Assembly (NCBI GenBank): GCA_017470645.1
Contig: JAFUYJ010000023.1
Location: 1 to 34,766, forward strand
Direction: 5' to 3'
Origin: Clostridia bacterium
Lineage (GTDB): Bacteria > Bacillota > Clostridia > TANB77 > CAG-508
DNA length: 34,766 bases
In this document: positions 22,945 to 31,808 of the stretch, piece by piece
Position numbering within the stretch: position 1 is the first letter of the stretch
Layout of the letters: each line of letters begins with the position of its first letter
Program-made: the position numbers and the translations under genes
The notes under the pieces: generated by a model
Database searches by the model: none
Seen by the model: the letters and a program-made list of their open reading frames with translations, nothing else
What the model was told of the DNA's origin: nothing

Positions 22945-24477
22945 ATGGATAAAAAAGTAACAATGCTAATGATATTAGATGGTTTTGGAAATAACTCAAA
23001 CGAGAAAGGCAACGCTGTAAAACTTGCTAATACACCTAATATCGACAAACTAATGAAAACATGTCCAACAACTGAAATATATACAAGTGGTTTGGCTGTT
23101 GGATTACCAGAAGGTCAAATGGGAAACTCAGAAGTAGGACACACAAACATAGGAGCAGGAAGAGTTGTATACCAAGAATTAACTAGAATAACAAAGTCAA
23201 TTGAAGATGGTGACTTTTTCAGTATTCCAGAGTTTGTAAAAGCAATAGAAAACTGTAAACAAAACAATACAAAATTGCATATTATGGGATTAGTATCAGA
23301 CGGTGGTGTACATAGCCATATTCGTCATTTATTTGGATTATTAGAATTGGCTAAAAGAAAAGATTTTGAAGATGTGTATGTTCACTGTTTCCTTGATGGA
23401 AGAGATACTCCACCAGCATCAGCTGAAAACTATATAATGCAACTAGAAGACAAGATGAAAGAAAAAGGTGTAGGTAAAATAGCAAGTATATCTGGAAGAT
23501 TCTATGCAATGGACAGAGATAATAGATGGCAAAGAATTCAAAAAACATATGATGCAATGGTAAACGGTGTTGGTGAAAAAGCAACATCTGCAATAGCAGC
23601 CATTGAAAGTTCATATCAAAAAGAAGTTTTCGATGAATTTGTTGTTCCAACTGTAATTTGCAATGGTAACGAACCAGTAGCAACAATAGGAGCAAAAGAT
23701 TCAGTTATATTCTTTAATTTCAGACCAGACAGAGCAAGAGAAATTACAAGAACATTAGTGGATCCAGACTTTAAAGAATTTGAAACAAAAAAATTAGATT
23801 TATGTTTTGTTTGCATGAGACAATATGATGAAACAATTCCAAACGTAAATATTGCATTCAAACCAACAGTTTTAGTAAATACTTTTGGAGAATATATAAG
23901 CAAAAAAGGAATGACACAACTTCGTATTGCAGAAACTGAAAAATATGCACACGTAACCTTCTTCTTTAATGGTGGGGAAGAAAAACAATACCCAGGAGAA
24001 GATAGAATTTTAGTTCCATCACCAAAGGTTGAAACATATGACATGAAGCCAGAAATGAGCGCTGGAGAAGTAACAGAAAAAGTTGTAGAAGCAATAAGAT
24101 CAAAGAAATATGATGCTATAATTCTAAACTATGCAAATCCAGATATGGTAGGTCATACAGGAAGCTTAGAAGCCGCAATAAAAGCAATTGAATTTATAGA
24201 TGGATGTGTTGGAGAAGTTATTAAAGCTATATCTGATACACAAGGTGTAATTTTAATTACAGCAGATCATGGAAATTCAGAGCAAATGATTGATTATAAA
24301 ACAGGTGAACCTCATACTGCTCATACTACAAACCCAGTTCCATTAATGCTTTATGGAATGGAAAATGTTAAATTGAAATCTGGTAGACTAGCTGATTTAG
24401 CTCCTACTATGCTTGATATTATGGGATTGGAGAAACCTGAGGAAATGCTTGGGGATAGTTTGCTTTTGAAAAATTAA
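22945..24477 (+). CDS. gpmI: 2,3-bisphosphoglycerate-independent phosphoglycerate mutase
   Basis: Interconverts 3- and 2-phosphoglycerate without bisphosphoglycerate, with two metal ions, usually manganese. From the ATG at 22945 ([15 protein letters not shown]) it has 510 residues, the family norm. The metal and phosphoserine sites are [15 protein letters not shown] (Ser in the centre) and the C-terminal ADHGNSEQM with [10 protein letters not shown]. In-frame ATGs at 22918 and 22930 would add a few residues; none has a convincing ribosome site of its own, so translation is probably coupled to the upstream gene. The start is therefore the least certain of the glycolytic set. Confidence 0.93.
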   Translation: MDKKVTMLMILDGFGNNSNEKGNAVKLANTPNIDKLMKTCPTTEIYTSGLAVGLPEGQMGNSEVGHTNIGAGRVVYQELTRITKSIEDGDFFSIPEFVKAIENCKQNNTKLHIMGLVSDGGVHSHIRHLFGLLELAKRKDFEDVYVHCFLDGRDTPPASAENYIMQLEDKMKEKGVGKIASISGRFYAMDRDNRWQRIQKTYDAMVNGVGEKATSAIAAIESSYQKEVFDEFVVPTVICNGNEPVATIGAKDSVIFFNFRPDRAREITRTLVDPDFKEFETKKLDLCFVCMRQYDETIPNVNIAFKPTVLVNTFGEYISKKGMTQLRIAETEKYAHVTFFFNGGEEKQYPGEDRILVPSPKVETYDMKPEMSAGEVTEKVVEAIRSKKYDAIILNYANPDMVGHTGSLEAAIKAIEFIDGCVGEVIKAISDTQGVILITADHGNSEQMIDYKTGEPHTAHTTNPVPLMLYGMENVKLKSGRLADLAPTMLDIMGLEKPEEMLGDSLLLKN

Positions 24478-24504
24478 TTCATAAAACAAAGGAGGTGGTA
24501 TATA

Positions 24505-25287
24505 ATGAAAATAACTCCAGAGATAAAGGAAATATATACTGGAATTCAACATCAATTATCAAACTTAATTCCTGAAAAATGGGAGAGTATATATTTGTAC
24601 GCTTCTGTTAGTAAACAGTTAGGCGATACGGAAACTTGGGAGATGTATTTTTATTATATACCAAAGAGCTTTGTAAAAAAGAATCCTATAAATGTATATG
24701 AAATTCCTAGTAGATTCAACGTTGATGAAAAAGAATATTTAGGAATTGTTGACAATTTGTGTAGTGCAATTAAGCTTTTATATACAGAATATCAAAATGC
24801 ATATCAAAAATCTTGGGCTAATATGATAATTTCTATAAAAAATTCTCAATTTTTAGTTGAATTTAATAGTGACAATTTGATAGAATTAGGGTATACTAGT
24901 CAAGACAAGCATAGAATATTCAAACATAAGTATCTAAATGTACCATTACAAAACTTCAAAAAAGAGGAAAGAGAAGTTATTGAACGCTTTATAGAAAATG
25001 AAGAATATAAAATGGTGTTTGATAGATATTTTGAATACATACCAAAGGCTGATAAACGTAACTTTATTGAATATGAAAAAGATGAAAAATTTGAAGAAGA
25101 TTTATATTCAAGTCAAATTACAACTGCAGAAGAAAAGAAGACTGGATTTTGGAGGGCGATTTTAAACTTTCTAAAGAATAAGCATGCTAGGTTAAAATAT
25201 ATTGGGGTATCGCCAAGCGGTAAGGCATCGGACTCTGACTCCGACATTCCTGTGTTCGAATCACAGTACCCCAACCAAATTAAATAG
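24505..25287 (+). CDS. YezG/DUF600-like immunity-type protein, frame runs through tRNA-Gln
   Basis: Residues 1-165 have the DUF600/YezG pattern (MKITPEIKEIYTGIQHQLSN, WANMIISIKNSQFLVEFN, YTSQDKHRIFKHKYLNVP), a family of small immunity proteins that neutralise LXG/YeeF-type toxins in Bacillus. YezG is about 155 residues; this ORF has 260 because of an extension rich in E and K and a final part (residues 233-258) that is simply the translation of a tRNA gene (the PSGKASDSDSD pattern is typical). The start follows AAAGGAGGTGG. Either the natural stop was lost, or the gene is truly read into the tRNA. No toxin gene is seen next to it, though the following 471-residue protein is unknown. Confidence 0.75.
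   Translation: MKITPEIKEIYTGIQHQLSNLIPEKWESIYLYASVSKQLGDTETWEMYFYYIPKSFVKKNPINVYEIPSRFNVDEKEYLGIVDNLCSAIKLLYTEYQNAYQKSWANMIISIKNSQFLVEFNSDNLIELGYTSQDKHRIFKHKYLNVPLQNFKKEEREVIERFIENEEYKMVFDRYFEYIPKADKRNFIEYEKDEKFEEDLYSSQITTAEEKKTGFWRAILNFLKNKHARLKYIGVSPSGKASDSDSDIPVFESQYPNQIK
25203..25277 (+). tRNA. tRNA-Gln (anticodon CUG), with encoded CCA
   Basis: A complete cloverleaf: acceptor TGGGGTA/TACCCCA (7 perfect pairs), D stem GCC/GGC with GG in the loop, anticodon stem TCGGA/TCCGA with loop CTCTGAC (anticodon CTG, reading CAG), 5-base variable loop, T stem CTGTG/CACAG with loop TTCGAAT, discriminator A and encoded CCA at 25275-25277. It lies wholly inside the last codons of the DUF600-like ORF on the same strand. 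No promoter with good spacing is seen just before it, so it may be released from the longer transcript. Confidence 0.93.
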
Positions 25288-25335
25288 CAAAAGATGAATC
25301 AATGAGAGTAGTAATATCCGAAGGAGAATACTAGT

Positions 25336-26751
25336 ATGGATTCTAAAAAATTAAAAATGTTGTTGAAAGAATATAGAGGCTATAAAGGTCAAAACGAACA
25401 AGAAGATATGAAACTAGAAAGCTTTATGCTATCACGAATATATTCTTTTTTTAATATTGCAAGCATCGAAAAGAGCAGAACAAATGAGTTAGAAGAATTG
25501 TTGGAAATAAATACTGAAAATAGTGCAGAAGACTTGAGGAAACTTGAACAGGGTACAGAAAATTATAATGTTACGGAATTAATTTTATATGTCATGTCTA
25601 ATGCCCATGAAGACTGGATAATTAGGCATCAAGATAGTTTAAATGATAAACAAATAAATAATGCATATAAGTTTGTTCCTTTTAATTTGTTAAATTGGAA
25701 GGATGCAAAGAAGTATTTTGCAATACTTGAGCCTATATTTAATGCACTAAATGTTAATTATGATGAGGAAGAAGTTAAAAATCAATTTGACAGAGATCAG
25801 TTATTGTATTTAATAAAATATGGTATATACACCAAAGAAATATTTAAAGAAAAACTAAAAAAAATGGATGAGCTTTACCCTGAAGTTTTAACAGTAAAAT
25901 GCAAAGAGGGTGTTAGATTAGATCAAAAGTTAAGTGAGGAAAATATATCAGATCAGATTTTTAAAGAAGCATCAGGGAAAATATCTTTTAATGTATCTGA
26001 TAGATTAAAGAAAATGTTAAAGATAGATAAAGATAATATTGGATTTGTAAAGACTGATGATTTAACACATCGATTATCCACATATAAATATGCTGATAAT
26101 ATAGTTCAAAGAAAAATAGGTTTTAAAAGATTTGCGTTTCCAAGATTTACTAAAGCGATACCAAAAACTATATATGAACTTGCAAATAATTTGGGAATTA
26201 TTTTTGCCAAGAATGTAAATAAACATGATTATAATTATGTGGATTTCAAAGATAATATAGGAAAAAAAGTATTATTTCTTACATATAATGAATGTACAAA
26301 TGAGCAAAAAAAACATATAGAGAAAAGAAGACGAAAACTTGAAAAGTTTGTATCAAAAGTGCAAAAAAGCAAAAGTAAAAAATATACAGAATCTGGAGTA
26401 ATAACGCTAGTAAATTCAAGATTCAATCTTGCAGATAACACGATGCCGGAAATAATACAATTTGAAATTACTAAAAAAGAATTAGCACAAATAGGAATTT
26501 TACCAAGTGAAATTGGATGGGAATCAAAGAATAAAGCTTTGGTGAGTTCAAACAATGGTATTTTAATTTATACAAATGGTAGATTATCTGGAGTGCAAGA
26601 TTTAAGTCAAAATAATAATGATAAAAATGATTTTCATAATAGAATTGTAATTAGTGAAAGAGCAGATAAAACAGGAGAAAAAATAACTTCTAAAAAGCCA
26701 GAAAACAATTCAAAAAAACAATATAAAACAAAAGACAGAAGTGATGATTAA
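25336..26751 (+). CDS. Protein of unknown function, 471 residues
   Basis: No recognised domain. The start follows CGAAGGAG. The first 200 residues are helical and charged (LLKEYRGYKGQNEQEDMKLE, LSRIYSFFNIASIEKSRTNE). A middle region has FKRFAFPRFTKAIPKTIYEL and VDFKDNIGKKVLFLTYNE, and then a helical basic stretch (KKHIEKRRRKLEKFVSKVQK). The region at about 345-410 has more strands (SGVITLVNSRFNLADNTMPE, IIQFEITKKELAQIGILP), and the last 50 residues are low-complexity, rich in N, K, D and S. It follows the tRNA-Gln by 59 bases. Its closeness to a YezG-like gene suggests a toxin-immunity or phage-derived context, but nothing in the sequence proves it. Confidence 0.6.
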   Translation: MDSKKLKMLLKEYRGYKGQNEQEDMKLESFMLSRIYSFFNIASIEKSRTNELEELLEINTENSAEDLRKLEQGTENYNVTELILYVMSNAHEDWIIRHQDSLNDKQINNAYKFVPFNLLNWKDAKKYFAILEPIFNALNVNYDEEEVKNQFDRDQLLYLIKYGIYTKEIFKEKLKKMDELYPEVLTVKCKEGVRLDQKLSEENISDQIFKEASGKISFNVSDRLKKMLKIDKDNIGFVKTDDLTHRLSTYKYADNIVQRKIGFKRFAFPRFTKAIPKTIYELANNLGIIFAKNVNKHDYNYVDFKDNIGKKVLFLTYNECTNEQKKHIEKRRRKLEKFVSKVQKSKSKKYTESGVITLVNSRFNLADNTMPEIIQFEITKKELAQIGILPSEIGWESKNKALVSSNNGILIYTNGRLSGVQDLSQNNNDKNDFHNRIVISERADKTGEKITSKKPENNSKKQYKTKDRSDD

Positions 26752-26769
26752 AAATTGAGTAATAACTCC

Positions 26770-26798
26770 TTGACACGAATTTTTATAAATGATAGAAT
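26770..26798 (+). promoter_or_regulatory. Promoter of the pyrimidine operon
   Basis: TTGACA (26770-26775) and TAGAAT (26793-26798), 17-base spacer. The start site near 26805 is only about 25 bases before pyrC, so there is no room for a PyrR attenuator. Confidence 0.8.
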
Positions 26799-26830
26799 GA
26801 AAAAAATTTGAAGTTAAGGAGGAAGTAGAA

Positions 26831-28105
26831 ATGAAAACATTACTAAAAAACGGAACAGTATTAGATTACGCATCAAACACAAATGAAGTAATGGACATTT
26901 TAATTAATGACTCAGTAATTGAAAAAGTTGGAAAAGATTTAGATGTACAATCTGACAAAGTAATAGATTGTGCCGGATTATCTATTATGCCAGGTATGAT
27001 AGATATGCATTGTCATTTAAGAGAACCTGGATTTGAATACAAAGAAACAATTGAAACAGGATCAAGAAGCGCTGTTAAGGGTGGATTTACAAGTATTTGT
27101 CCCATGCCAAATACCAAACCAACCCCTGATAGTGCTTTTGTTTTGCAAAAAATTATAGATGAGGCTAAAAGGGTTAATTTATGTAACGTGTTTCCTTTTT
27201 CAAGTGTAACAAAAGGTGAGCTTGGAGAAGAGTTGGTTGATTTTGAAGAACAGAAAAATGCAGGAGCAATAGCATTTTCTGATGATGGAATTCCAGTTGT
27301 AAATTCAAGAATTATGAGAGAAGCTATTATTAGGGCAGATAAATTAGGTACATTTGTATCATCACATTGTGAAGAAAAATCGGTTTCAGCTGGTGCTATT
27401 AATGCAGGTGAAGTTGCAGATAAGTTAGGTGTTGAGGGGGTATTGCCAGAAGCAGAGGAAATAATGGCTGCAAGAGAAATTGTTATTTCTGAGACCAATA
27501 ATGTTCATGCACACATTTGCCATATAAGTACAAAGACTTCAGTAAATATGATTAGGGATGCGAAGAAACGTGGAGTTAAAATTACTTGCGAAACATGTCC
27601 TCATTACTATAGTTTTACTCAGGATGAAGTATTATTATCTGGAACAAACGCAAAAATGAATCCTCCTTTAAGAACGGAAGTGGATAAACAAGCAATAATT
27701 CAAGGATTAAAGGATGGAACAATAGATGCCATAATAACAGATCATGCTCCTCACTCAGAAGAGGAAAAAGCACGTGAATTAGCTAAGGCACCTAATGGAA
27801 TAATTGGTTTTGAAACAGCATTGGCTGCTACAATTACAAATTTGGTTGATCCAGGACACATCGATTATCTGAATATGGTAAGATTGATGTCATATAATCC
27901 TGCTAAGTTATTAAAACTTAACGACAGAGGTGAGATTAAAGAAGGAAAGATTGCAGATTTAACTGTGTTTGATCCAAATTGTGAATATGTTTATGAGAAA
28001 GAATCAATTGTGTCTAAGTCGAAAAATACTCCTTTTATTGGAAAGAAATTAAAAGGTTTGGTTCATTATACAATTGTTGGTGGAGAAGTTAAGTATTCGA
28101 TTTAA
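26831..28105 (+). CDS. pyrC: Dihydroorotase
   Basis: Closes carbamoyl-aspartate to dihydroorotate, third step of pyrimidine synthesis. The 424-residue protein is of the class found in Gram-positives. The metal motif is DMHCHLREPG near residues 57-66, preceded by GLSIMPGMI; later blocks are NTKPTPD, HCEEKS, the His-containing VHAHICHISTK, and the catalytic DHAPHSEEEK near residue 305. The start follows AAGGAGGAAG. First gene of a four-gene run, pyrC-pyrF-pyrK-pyrD; pyrB, pyrE and carAB are not in the window. Confidence 0.96.
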   Translation: MKTLLKNGTVLDYASNTNEVMDILINDSVIEKVGKDLDVQSDKVIDCAGLSIMPGMIDMHCHLREPGFEYKETIETGSRSAVKGGFTSICPMPNTKPTPDSAFVLQKIIDEAKRVNLCNVFPFSSVTKGELGEELVDFEEQKNAGAIAFSDDGIPVVNSRIMREAIIRADKLGTFVSSHCEEKSVSAGAINAGEVADKLGVEGVLPEAEEIMAAREIVISETNNVHAHICHISTKTSVNMIRDAKKRGVKITCETCPHYYSFTQDEVLLSGTNAKMNPPLRTEVDKQAIIQGLKDGTIDAIITDHAPHSEEEKARELAKAPNGIIGFETALAATITNLVDPGHIDYLNMVRLMSYNPAKLLKLNDRGEIKEGKIADLTVFDPNCEYVYEKESIVSKSKNTPFIGKKLKGLVHYTIVGGEVKYSI

Positions 28106-28194
28106 TGCAAATGTAGATTTTAAATTAGTCTGCGTAAGTGATTTTGGGAAAAGGTTCGAAAACTTAATAAAAAATTGGAAAGGAAGTAAATAAA

Positions 28195-29118
28195 GTGAAA
28201 AACGCTATTGATATTTTAATAGATAAAATAAAAGAAACAGGAAATCCTACTGTTATGGGATTAGATCCAAGGTATGAAATGATACCTAAATGTGTAAGAA
28301 ATAAGTATGCAAAAACATTGGAAGGTGCTGCTCAGGCAATATTAGAATATAATAAAGCTCTAATAGATGCTACTTGTGATATTGTTCCAGCAGTTAAGCC
28401 ACAAGTTGCATTTTACGAGATGTTTGGAATAGAAGGAATGAAAGTTTTTAATGAAACATGTAAATATGCAAAAGAAAAAGGAATGGTAGTTATTGCAGAT
28501 GCAAAAAGGGGAGACATAGGTTCAACTGCTCAAGGATATTCAAATGCATTTTTAGGGAAAACACCATTGGATGATGTTGAACTTGATATTTTCAATGTAG
28601 ATTTCTTAACAGTTAATCCATACATGGGAACAGATTGTGTAAAACCATTTATAGAAGATTGCAAAAAGTATAATAAAGGACTATTTGTTTTAGTTAAAAC
28701 TTCAAATAAATCATCTGGAGAGATTCAAGATTTAGTTTTACAAAATGGAAAAACAATTTATGAAACAGTAGCAGAATTAGTTAATGAATGGGGCAAAGAT
28801 TTAATAGGCGAAAATGGTTATAGCTCAATTGGATCAGTTGTTGGGGCAACATATCCAGCACAACTTAAAGAACTAAGAGAAATAATGCCATCATCATATT
28901 TCTTAATTCCAGGATATGGTGCACAAGGAGGAAAAGCCGAAGATATAGCACTAGGATTCGATAACGAAGGTTTAGGCGGAATTGTTAATGCTTCACGAAG
29001 TTTGATGTGTGCATATAAATCAGATTTATGGAAAGATAAATTTGCCGAAGAAGAATATGCTGAAGCCACAAGAGCAGAAGCTGTAAGAATGAGAGATGAA
29101 CTAAGATCAGCTTTTTAA
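28195..29118 (+). CDS. pyrF: Orotidine 5'-phosphate decarboxylase, long type
   Basis: Removes CO2 from OMP to give UMP, the last step of the pathway. The 307-residue protein belongs to the longer OMP decarboxylase class (about 270-310 residues, against 240 in the common class). The catalytic Lys lies in VVIADAKRGDIGSTAQGY near residues 98-115; FLIPGYGAQGGKAEDI near residue 239 is the phosphate site. The start is a GTG after GGAAAGGAAG. It follows pyrC by 89 bases that hold no clear hairpin. Confidence 0.94.
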   Translation: MKNAIDILIDKIKETGNPTVMGLDPRYEMIPKCVRNKYAKTLEGAAQAILEYNKALIDATCDIVPAVKPQVAFYEMFGIEGMKVFNETCKYAKEKGMVVIADAKRGDIGSTAQGYSNAFLGKTPLDDVELDIFNVDFLTVNPYMGTDCVKPFIEDCKKYNKGLFVLVKTSNKSSGEIQDLVLQNGKTIYETVAELVNEWGKDLIGENGYSSIGSVVGATYPAQLKELREIMPSSYFLIPGYGAQGGKAEDIALGFDNEGLGGIVNASRSLMCAYKSDLWKDKFAEEEYAEATRAEAVRMRDELRSAF

Positions 29119-29176
29119 ATTAGGAACGGCTATTTTGTATACTAGCTGTTAAAGTAGAAAAGAAAGGAGAATAAAA

Positions 29177-29980
29177 ATGGGCATTCATAGATGTGTAAAA
29201 TTAGTAAACAAAGAAAAGTTAAAAGATGATATTTTCAAGTTTTCAATAGAGTCTGAAGAAATGTGTAACTTAGCAAAGCCAGGACAATTCTTGGAAATAA
29301 AGGTGTTGAAAGGTATAGAACCATTGCTAAGAAGACCAATCAGCATTTATAACGTTGATAAAGATAAGAATTGGTTAGAGTTCATTTTTCAAGTAAAAGG
29401 AAAAGGAACTAAAATTTTATCAGAAGTGGAAGTAGGGCAAGAAATAGATATAGTAGGACCAATTGGAAATGGTATTTTTGATATAAAAAACTATGAAAAT
29501 GCTGCAATAATTGGCGGTGGAATAGGAGTGTTCCCTTTATATGAACTTGCAAAAGAGTTGAAAAATGCTGGAACAAAAAATATCAACACATACTTAGGAT
29601 TTAGAAGCAAAGATTTTGTAATATTAGAAAATGAATTTGATGACGTTAGTACAAATCTAATAATTACAACAGATGATGGTTCATACAAAGAAAAGGGATT
29701 TGCTATAAATAAATTAAAAGAAGACATTGAGAATCAAAATTCTGAAGGAAAAGTGCCTGAAGTAATTTTTGCATGCGGTCCGCTACCAATGCTAAAAGCA
29801 GTTAAGCAACTAGCAGAAGAAAAAAATATTCCATGTCAATTGTCATTAGAAGAAAGAATGGCGTGTGGACTAGGAGTATGCTTAGGATGTGCTGTAAAGT
29901 TATCAGGAACAGAAGATTTGCAATATAAACATGTATGTAAAGATGGTCCGGTTTTCTGGGCAAATGAAGTAGAAATCTAG
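29177..29980 (+). CDS. pyrK: Dihydroorotate dehydrogenase electron-transfer subunit
   Basis: PyrK carries FAD and a [2Fe-2S] cluster and passes electrons from the PyrD subunit to NAD. The 267-residue protein has the FAD-binding RRPISIY near residue 55, the NAD part AAIIGGGIGVFPLYELA near residue 110, and the C-terminal cluster cysteines in MACGLGVCLGCAVKL with a fourth in HVCKDGPVF. Length is normal. The start follows AAAGGAG. Paired with pyrD 16 bases downstream. Confidence 0.95.
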   Translation: MGIHRCVKLVNKEKLKDDIFKFSIESEEMCNLAKPGQFLEIKVLKGIEPLLRRPISIYNVDKDKNWLEFIFQVKGKGTKILSEVEVGQEIDIVGPIGNGIFDIKNYENAAIIGGGIGVFPLYELAKELKNAGTKNINTYLGFRSKDFVILENEFDDVSTNLIITTDDGSYKEKGFAINKLKEDIENQNSEGKVPEVIFACGPLPMLKAVKQLAEEKNIPCQLSLEERMACGLGVCLGCAVKLSGTEDLQYKHVCKDGPVFWANEVEI

Positions 29981-29995
29981 GAAGGAGGATACAAA

Positions 29996-30904
29996 ATGAA
30001 TACTGAAGTAAATTTAGCAGGAATAAAAATGAAAAATCCCATAACTGTTGCATCAGGAACATTTGGCTATGGTAGGGAATTTTCTGAGTATATAGATTTA
30101 AACCAATTAGGGGGAATTATAACTAAGGGAACATCATTAAAACCACGTCCAGGAAATAAATCACCACGTGTTTGCGAAACTCCAGCAGGGATGCTTAATG
30201 CAATAGGACTTCAAAATCCAGGAGTAGAGCATTTCATAAATGAAGATTTACCATGGCTTAGAAAGTTCAATACTGCAGTAATTGTAAATGCCTGTGGAAG
30301 CACAGTTGAAGATTATGTGGAGTTATGCAAAATTTTAAACAAGACTGATATAGATGGAGTAGAGCTAAACCTTTCATGCCCTAATGTTAAGGAAGGTTGT
30401 TTAGCATTTGGTACTACATACGAAGGTGTAAAAAATGTAACTAGTCAAGTAAGAAAAGTTTTAGATAAGCCATTAATTGTAAAACTATCACCAAATGTAA
30501 CGGACATTACTCAGCCAGCAAAGGCAGCACAAGATGCAGGTGCAGATGGTGTTTCGTTAATTAACACACTTCTTGGAATGAGTATAGACATTCATAAAAG
30601 AAGACCAATATTAGCAAACAACACAGGAGGTCTTTCAGGACCTGCAATAAAACCAGTTGCAGTAAGAATGGTGTATCAAGTTGCTCAAGCTATAGATATT
30701 CCAATTCTAGGATTAGGTGGAATTGTAACAGGAGACGATGCCATAGAATTTATGCTTGCAGGTGCAACTGCTGTTTCAATTGGAACTGGAAATTTTGTTA
30801 GTCCAGAAGTTTCAGTGGATGCAGTTAAGGGTGTGGAGAATTATATGAGAAAATATAATATTGATAATATAAATGATATTATTGGGACGGTTCAAATGAA
30901 TTAA
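29996..30904 (+). CDS. pyrD: Dihydroorotate dehydrogenase B, catalytic subunit
   Basis: FMN enzyme that oxidises dihydroorotate to orotate; type 1B uses NAD through PyrK. The 302-residue protein shows TVASGTFGYGREFSEY, the K-containing IITKGTSLKPRPGN, the catalytic Cys block ELNLSCPNVKEG near residue 124, LIVKLSPNVTDI, and ILGLGGIVTGDDAIEF. The start follows GGAAGGAGG. A GGGGAC-type repeat cluster lies directly after the stop and may end the operon. Confidence 0.96.
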   Translation: MNTEVNLAGIKMKNPITVASGTFGYGREFSEYIDLNQLGGIITKGTSLKPRPGNKSPRVCETPAGMLNAIGLQNPGVEHFINEDLPWLRKFNTAVIVNACGSTVEDYVELCKILNKTDIDGVELNLSCPNVKEGCLAFGTTYEGVKNVTSQVRKVLDKPLIVKLSPNVTDITQPAKAAQDAGADGVSLINTLLGMSIDIHKRRPILANNTGGLSGPAIKPVAVRMVYQVAQAIDIPILGLGGIVTGDDAIEFMLAGATAVSIGTGNFVSPEVSVDAVKGVENYMRKYNIDNINDIIGTVQMN

Positions 30905-30916
30905 TTTTGGAAGAAT

Positions 30917-30995
30917 TTTGGGGACACGACTTTTGGGGACACTGACAAAAAGTTTCAAGAGCATGAAACTTTTTGTCAGTGTCCCCAAAAGTTTC
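30917..30995. repeat. Inverted pair of GGGGACACTGAC intergenic repeats
   Basis: Two 28-base arms (30930-30957 and 30964-30991) are perfect reverse complements around AGAGCA. The reverse unit (30965-30995) is complete, with GAAAC and GTTTC ends; the forward unit lacks its GAAAC end and is preceded by a partial copy (GGGGACACGAC at 30919-30929). The core GGGGACACTGAC followed by AAAAAG distinguishes this sister type from the GGGGACGGTC type. It lies between pyrD and the capsule promoter and could act as a terminator. Confidence 0.85.
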
Positions 30996-31025
30996 ATTCC
31001 TAATTTAAAAATCTAATCAAAATAC

Positions 31026-31054
31026 TTGAAAATTACATAATCGTGTGATATAAT
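31026..31054 (+). promoter_or_regulatory. Promoter of the capsule regulatory module
   Basis: TTGAAA (31026-31031) and TATAAT (31049-31054) with a 17-base spacer and a TGA extended minus-10. Leader of about 30 bases. Confidence 0.85.
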
Positions 31055-31091
31055 ACTCCACAGACTATATTATGAAGAAAGAGTGGAAGAT

Positions 31092-31808
31092 ATGGAAGAG
31101 TTAGATTTAAAGCAATTATTCAAGATTTTTTGGAACAAAAGACTACATATCATAAGTATAGTACTTGTATTTTTAATAATAGGCTCAATATATTCATTTG
31201 CTTTTGTAAAACCAAAATACAAAGCATATACAACATTAGTTTTAGCACAATCTGATGTATTAGCAACAGAAGGTGATAAAGCACAAGGAATTACACAAAC
31301 AGAATTAACTATAAACCAAAAGTTAGTTCCTACATACAGTGAGTTGGTAAAAACGAATAATGTATTAAGAGAAGTTATTAGAGAATTAGGACTAAATGTA
31401 GATGAAGATGAACTAAGGAAAAGTGTAACAGTAAAATTAGTCGAGGATACAGAATTAATTAAAATAACAGTTACAAATAAGAATGCAGTTGACGCAAAAA
31501 ACATAGCAAATAAAATTGCAGAAATATTCTCTGACAGGGTAAAACAAATTTACAAAATTGATAACGTAACAATAGTAGACCCAGCAGAAGAAGCAGAAGA
31601 ACCATACAACATAAATCATATAAAAGATTTAGCAATATTTATGGCTATAGGACTCGTAGTAGCAATAATATATGTATTATTAGCAAACTTACTAGACACA
31701 ACTGTTAAATCAGCAGAAGATATTGAAAAAGAATTAGGAGTTTCAGTATTAGTATCAATCCCAGAACTAAGAGAAGACAATAAAATAGGTAAAGGAGGGA
31801 TGTATTAA
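31092..31808 (+). CDS. Capsule chain-length regulator (Wzz/CpsC/YveK type)
   Basis: Membrane protein that sets the length of exported polysaccharide and activates its cognate tyrosine kinase. From the ATG at 31092 it has 238 residues. It holds LDLKQLFKIFWNKRLHIISI, a first membrane helix (residues about 20-43), an outer domain with YKAYTTLVLAQSD and TINQKLVPTYSELVKTNNVL, and a second helix (DLAIFMAIGLVVAIIYVLLA) followed by the proline-poor cytosolic end VLVSIPELRE that contacts the kinase. The GTG at 31083 touches the ribosome-like AAAGAG, so the ATG is preferred. Its stop overlaps the kinase start (TAATG). Confidence 0.88.
   Translation: MEELDLKQLFKIFWNKRLHIISIVLVFLIIGSIYSFAFVKPKYKAYTTLVLAQSDVLATEGDKAQGITQTELTINQKLVPTYSELVKTNNVLREVIRELGLNVDEDELRKSVTVKLVEDTELIKITVTNKNAVDAKNIANKIAEIFSDRVKQIYKIDNVTIVDPAEEAEEPYNINHIKDLAIFMAIGLVVAIIYVLLANLLDTTVKSAEDIEKELGVSVLVSIPELREDNKIGKGGMY

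Noticed and set aside
24478..26751. Integrated phage or plasmid at the tRNA-Gln
   Set aside because: No integrase, and no second copy of the tRNA 3' end was found in the window, so an attachment site cannot be supported.
26799..26830. PyrR-type attenuator before pyrC
   Set aside because: Only about 25 bases separate the start site from pyrC and no hairpin is present.
27013..27498. Minus-strand ORF of 161 codons inside pyrC
   Set aside because: Antisense shadow of dihydroorotase, which has all family motifs on the plus strand.
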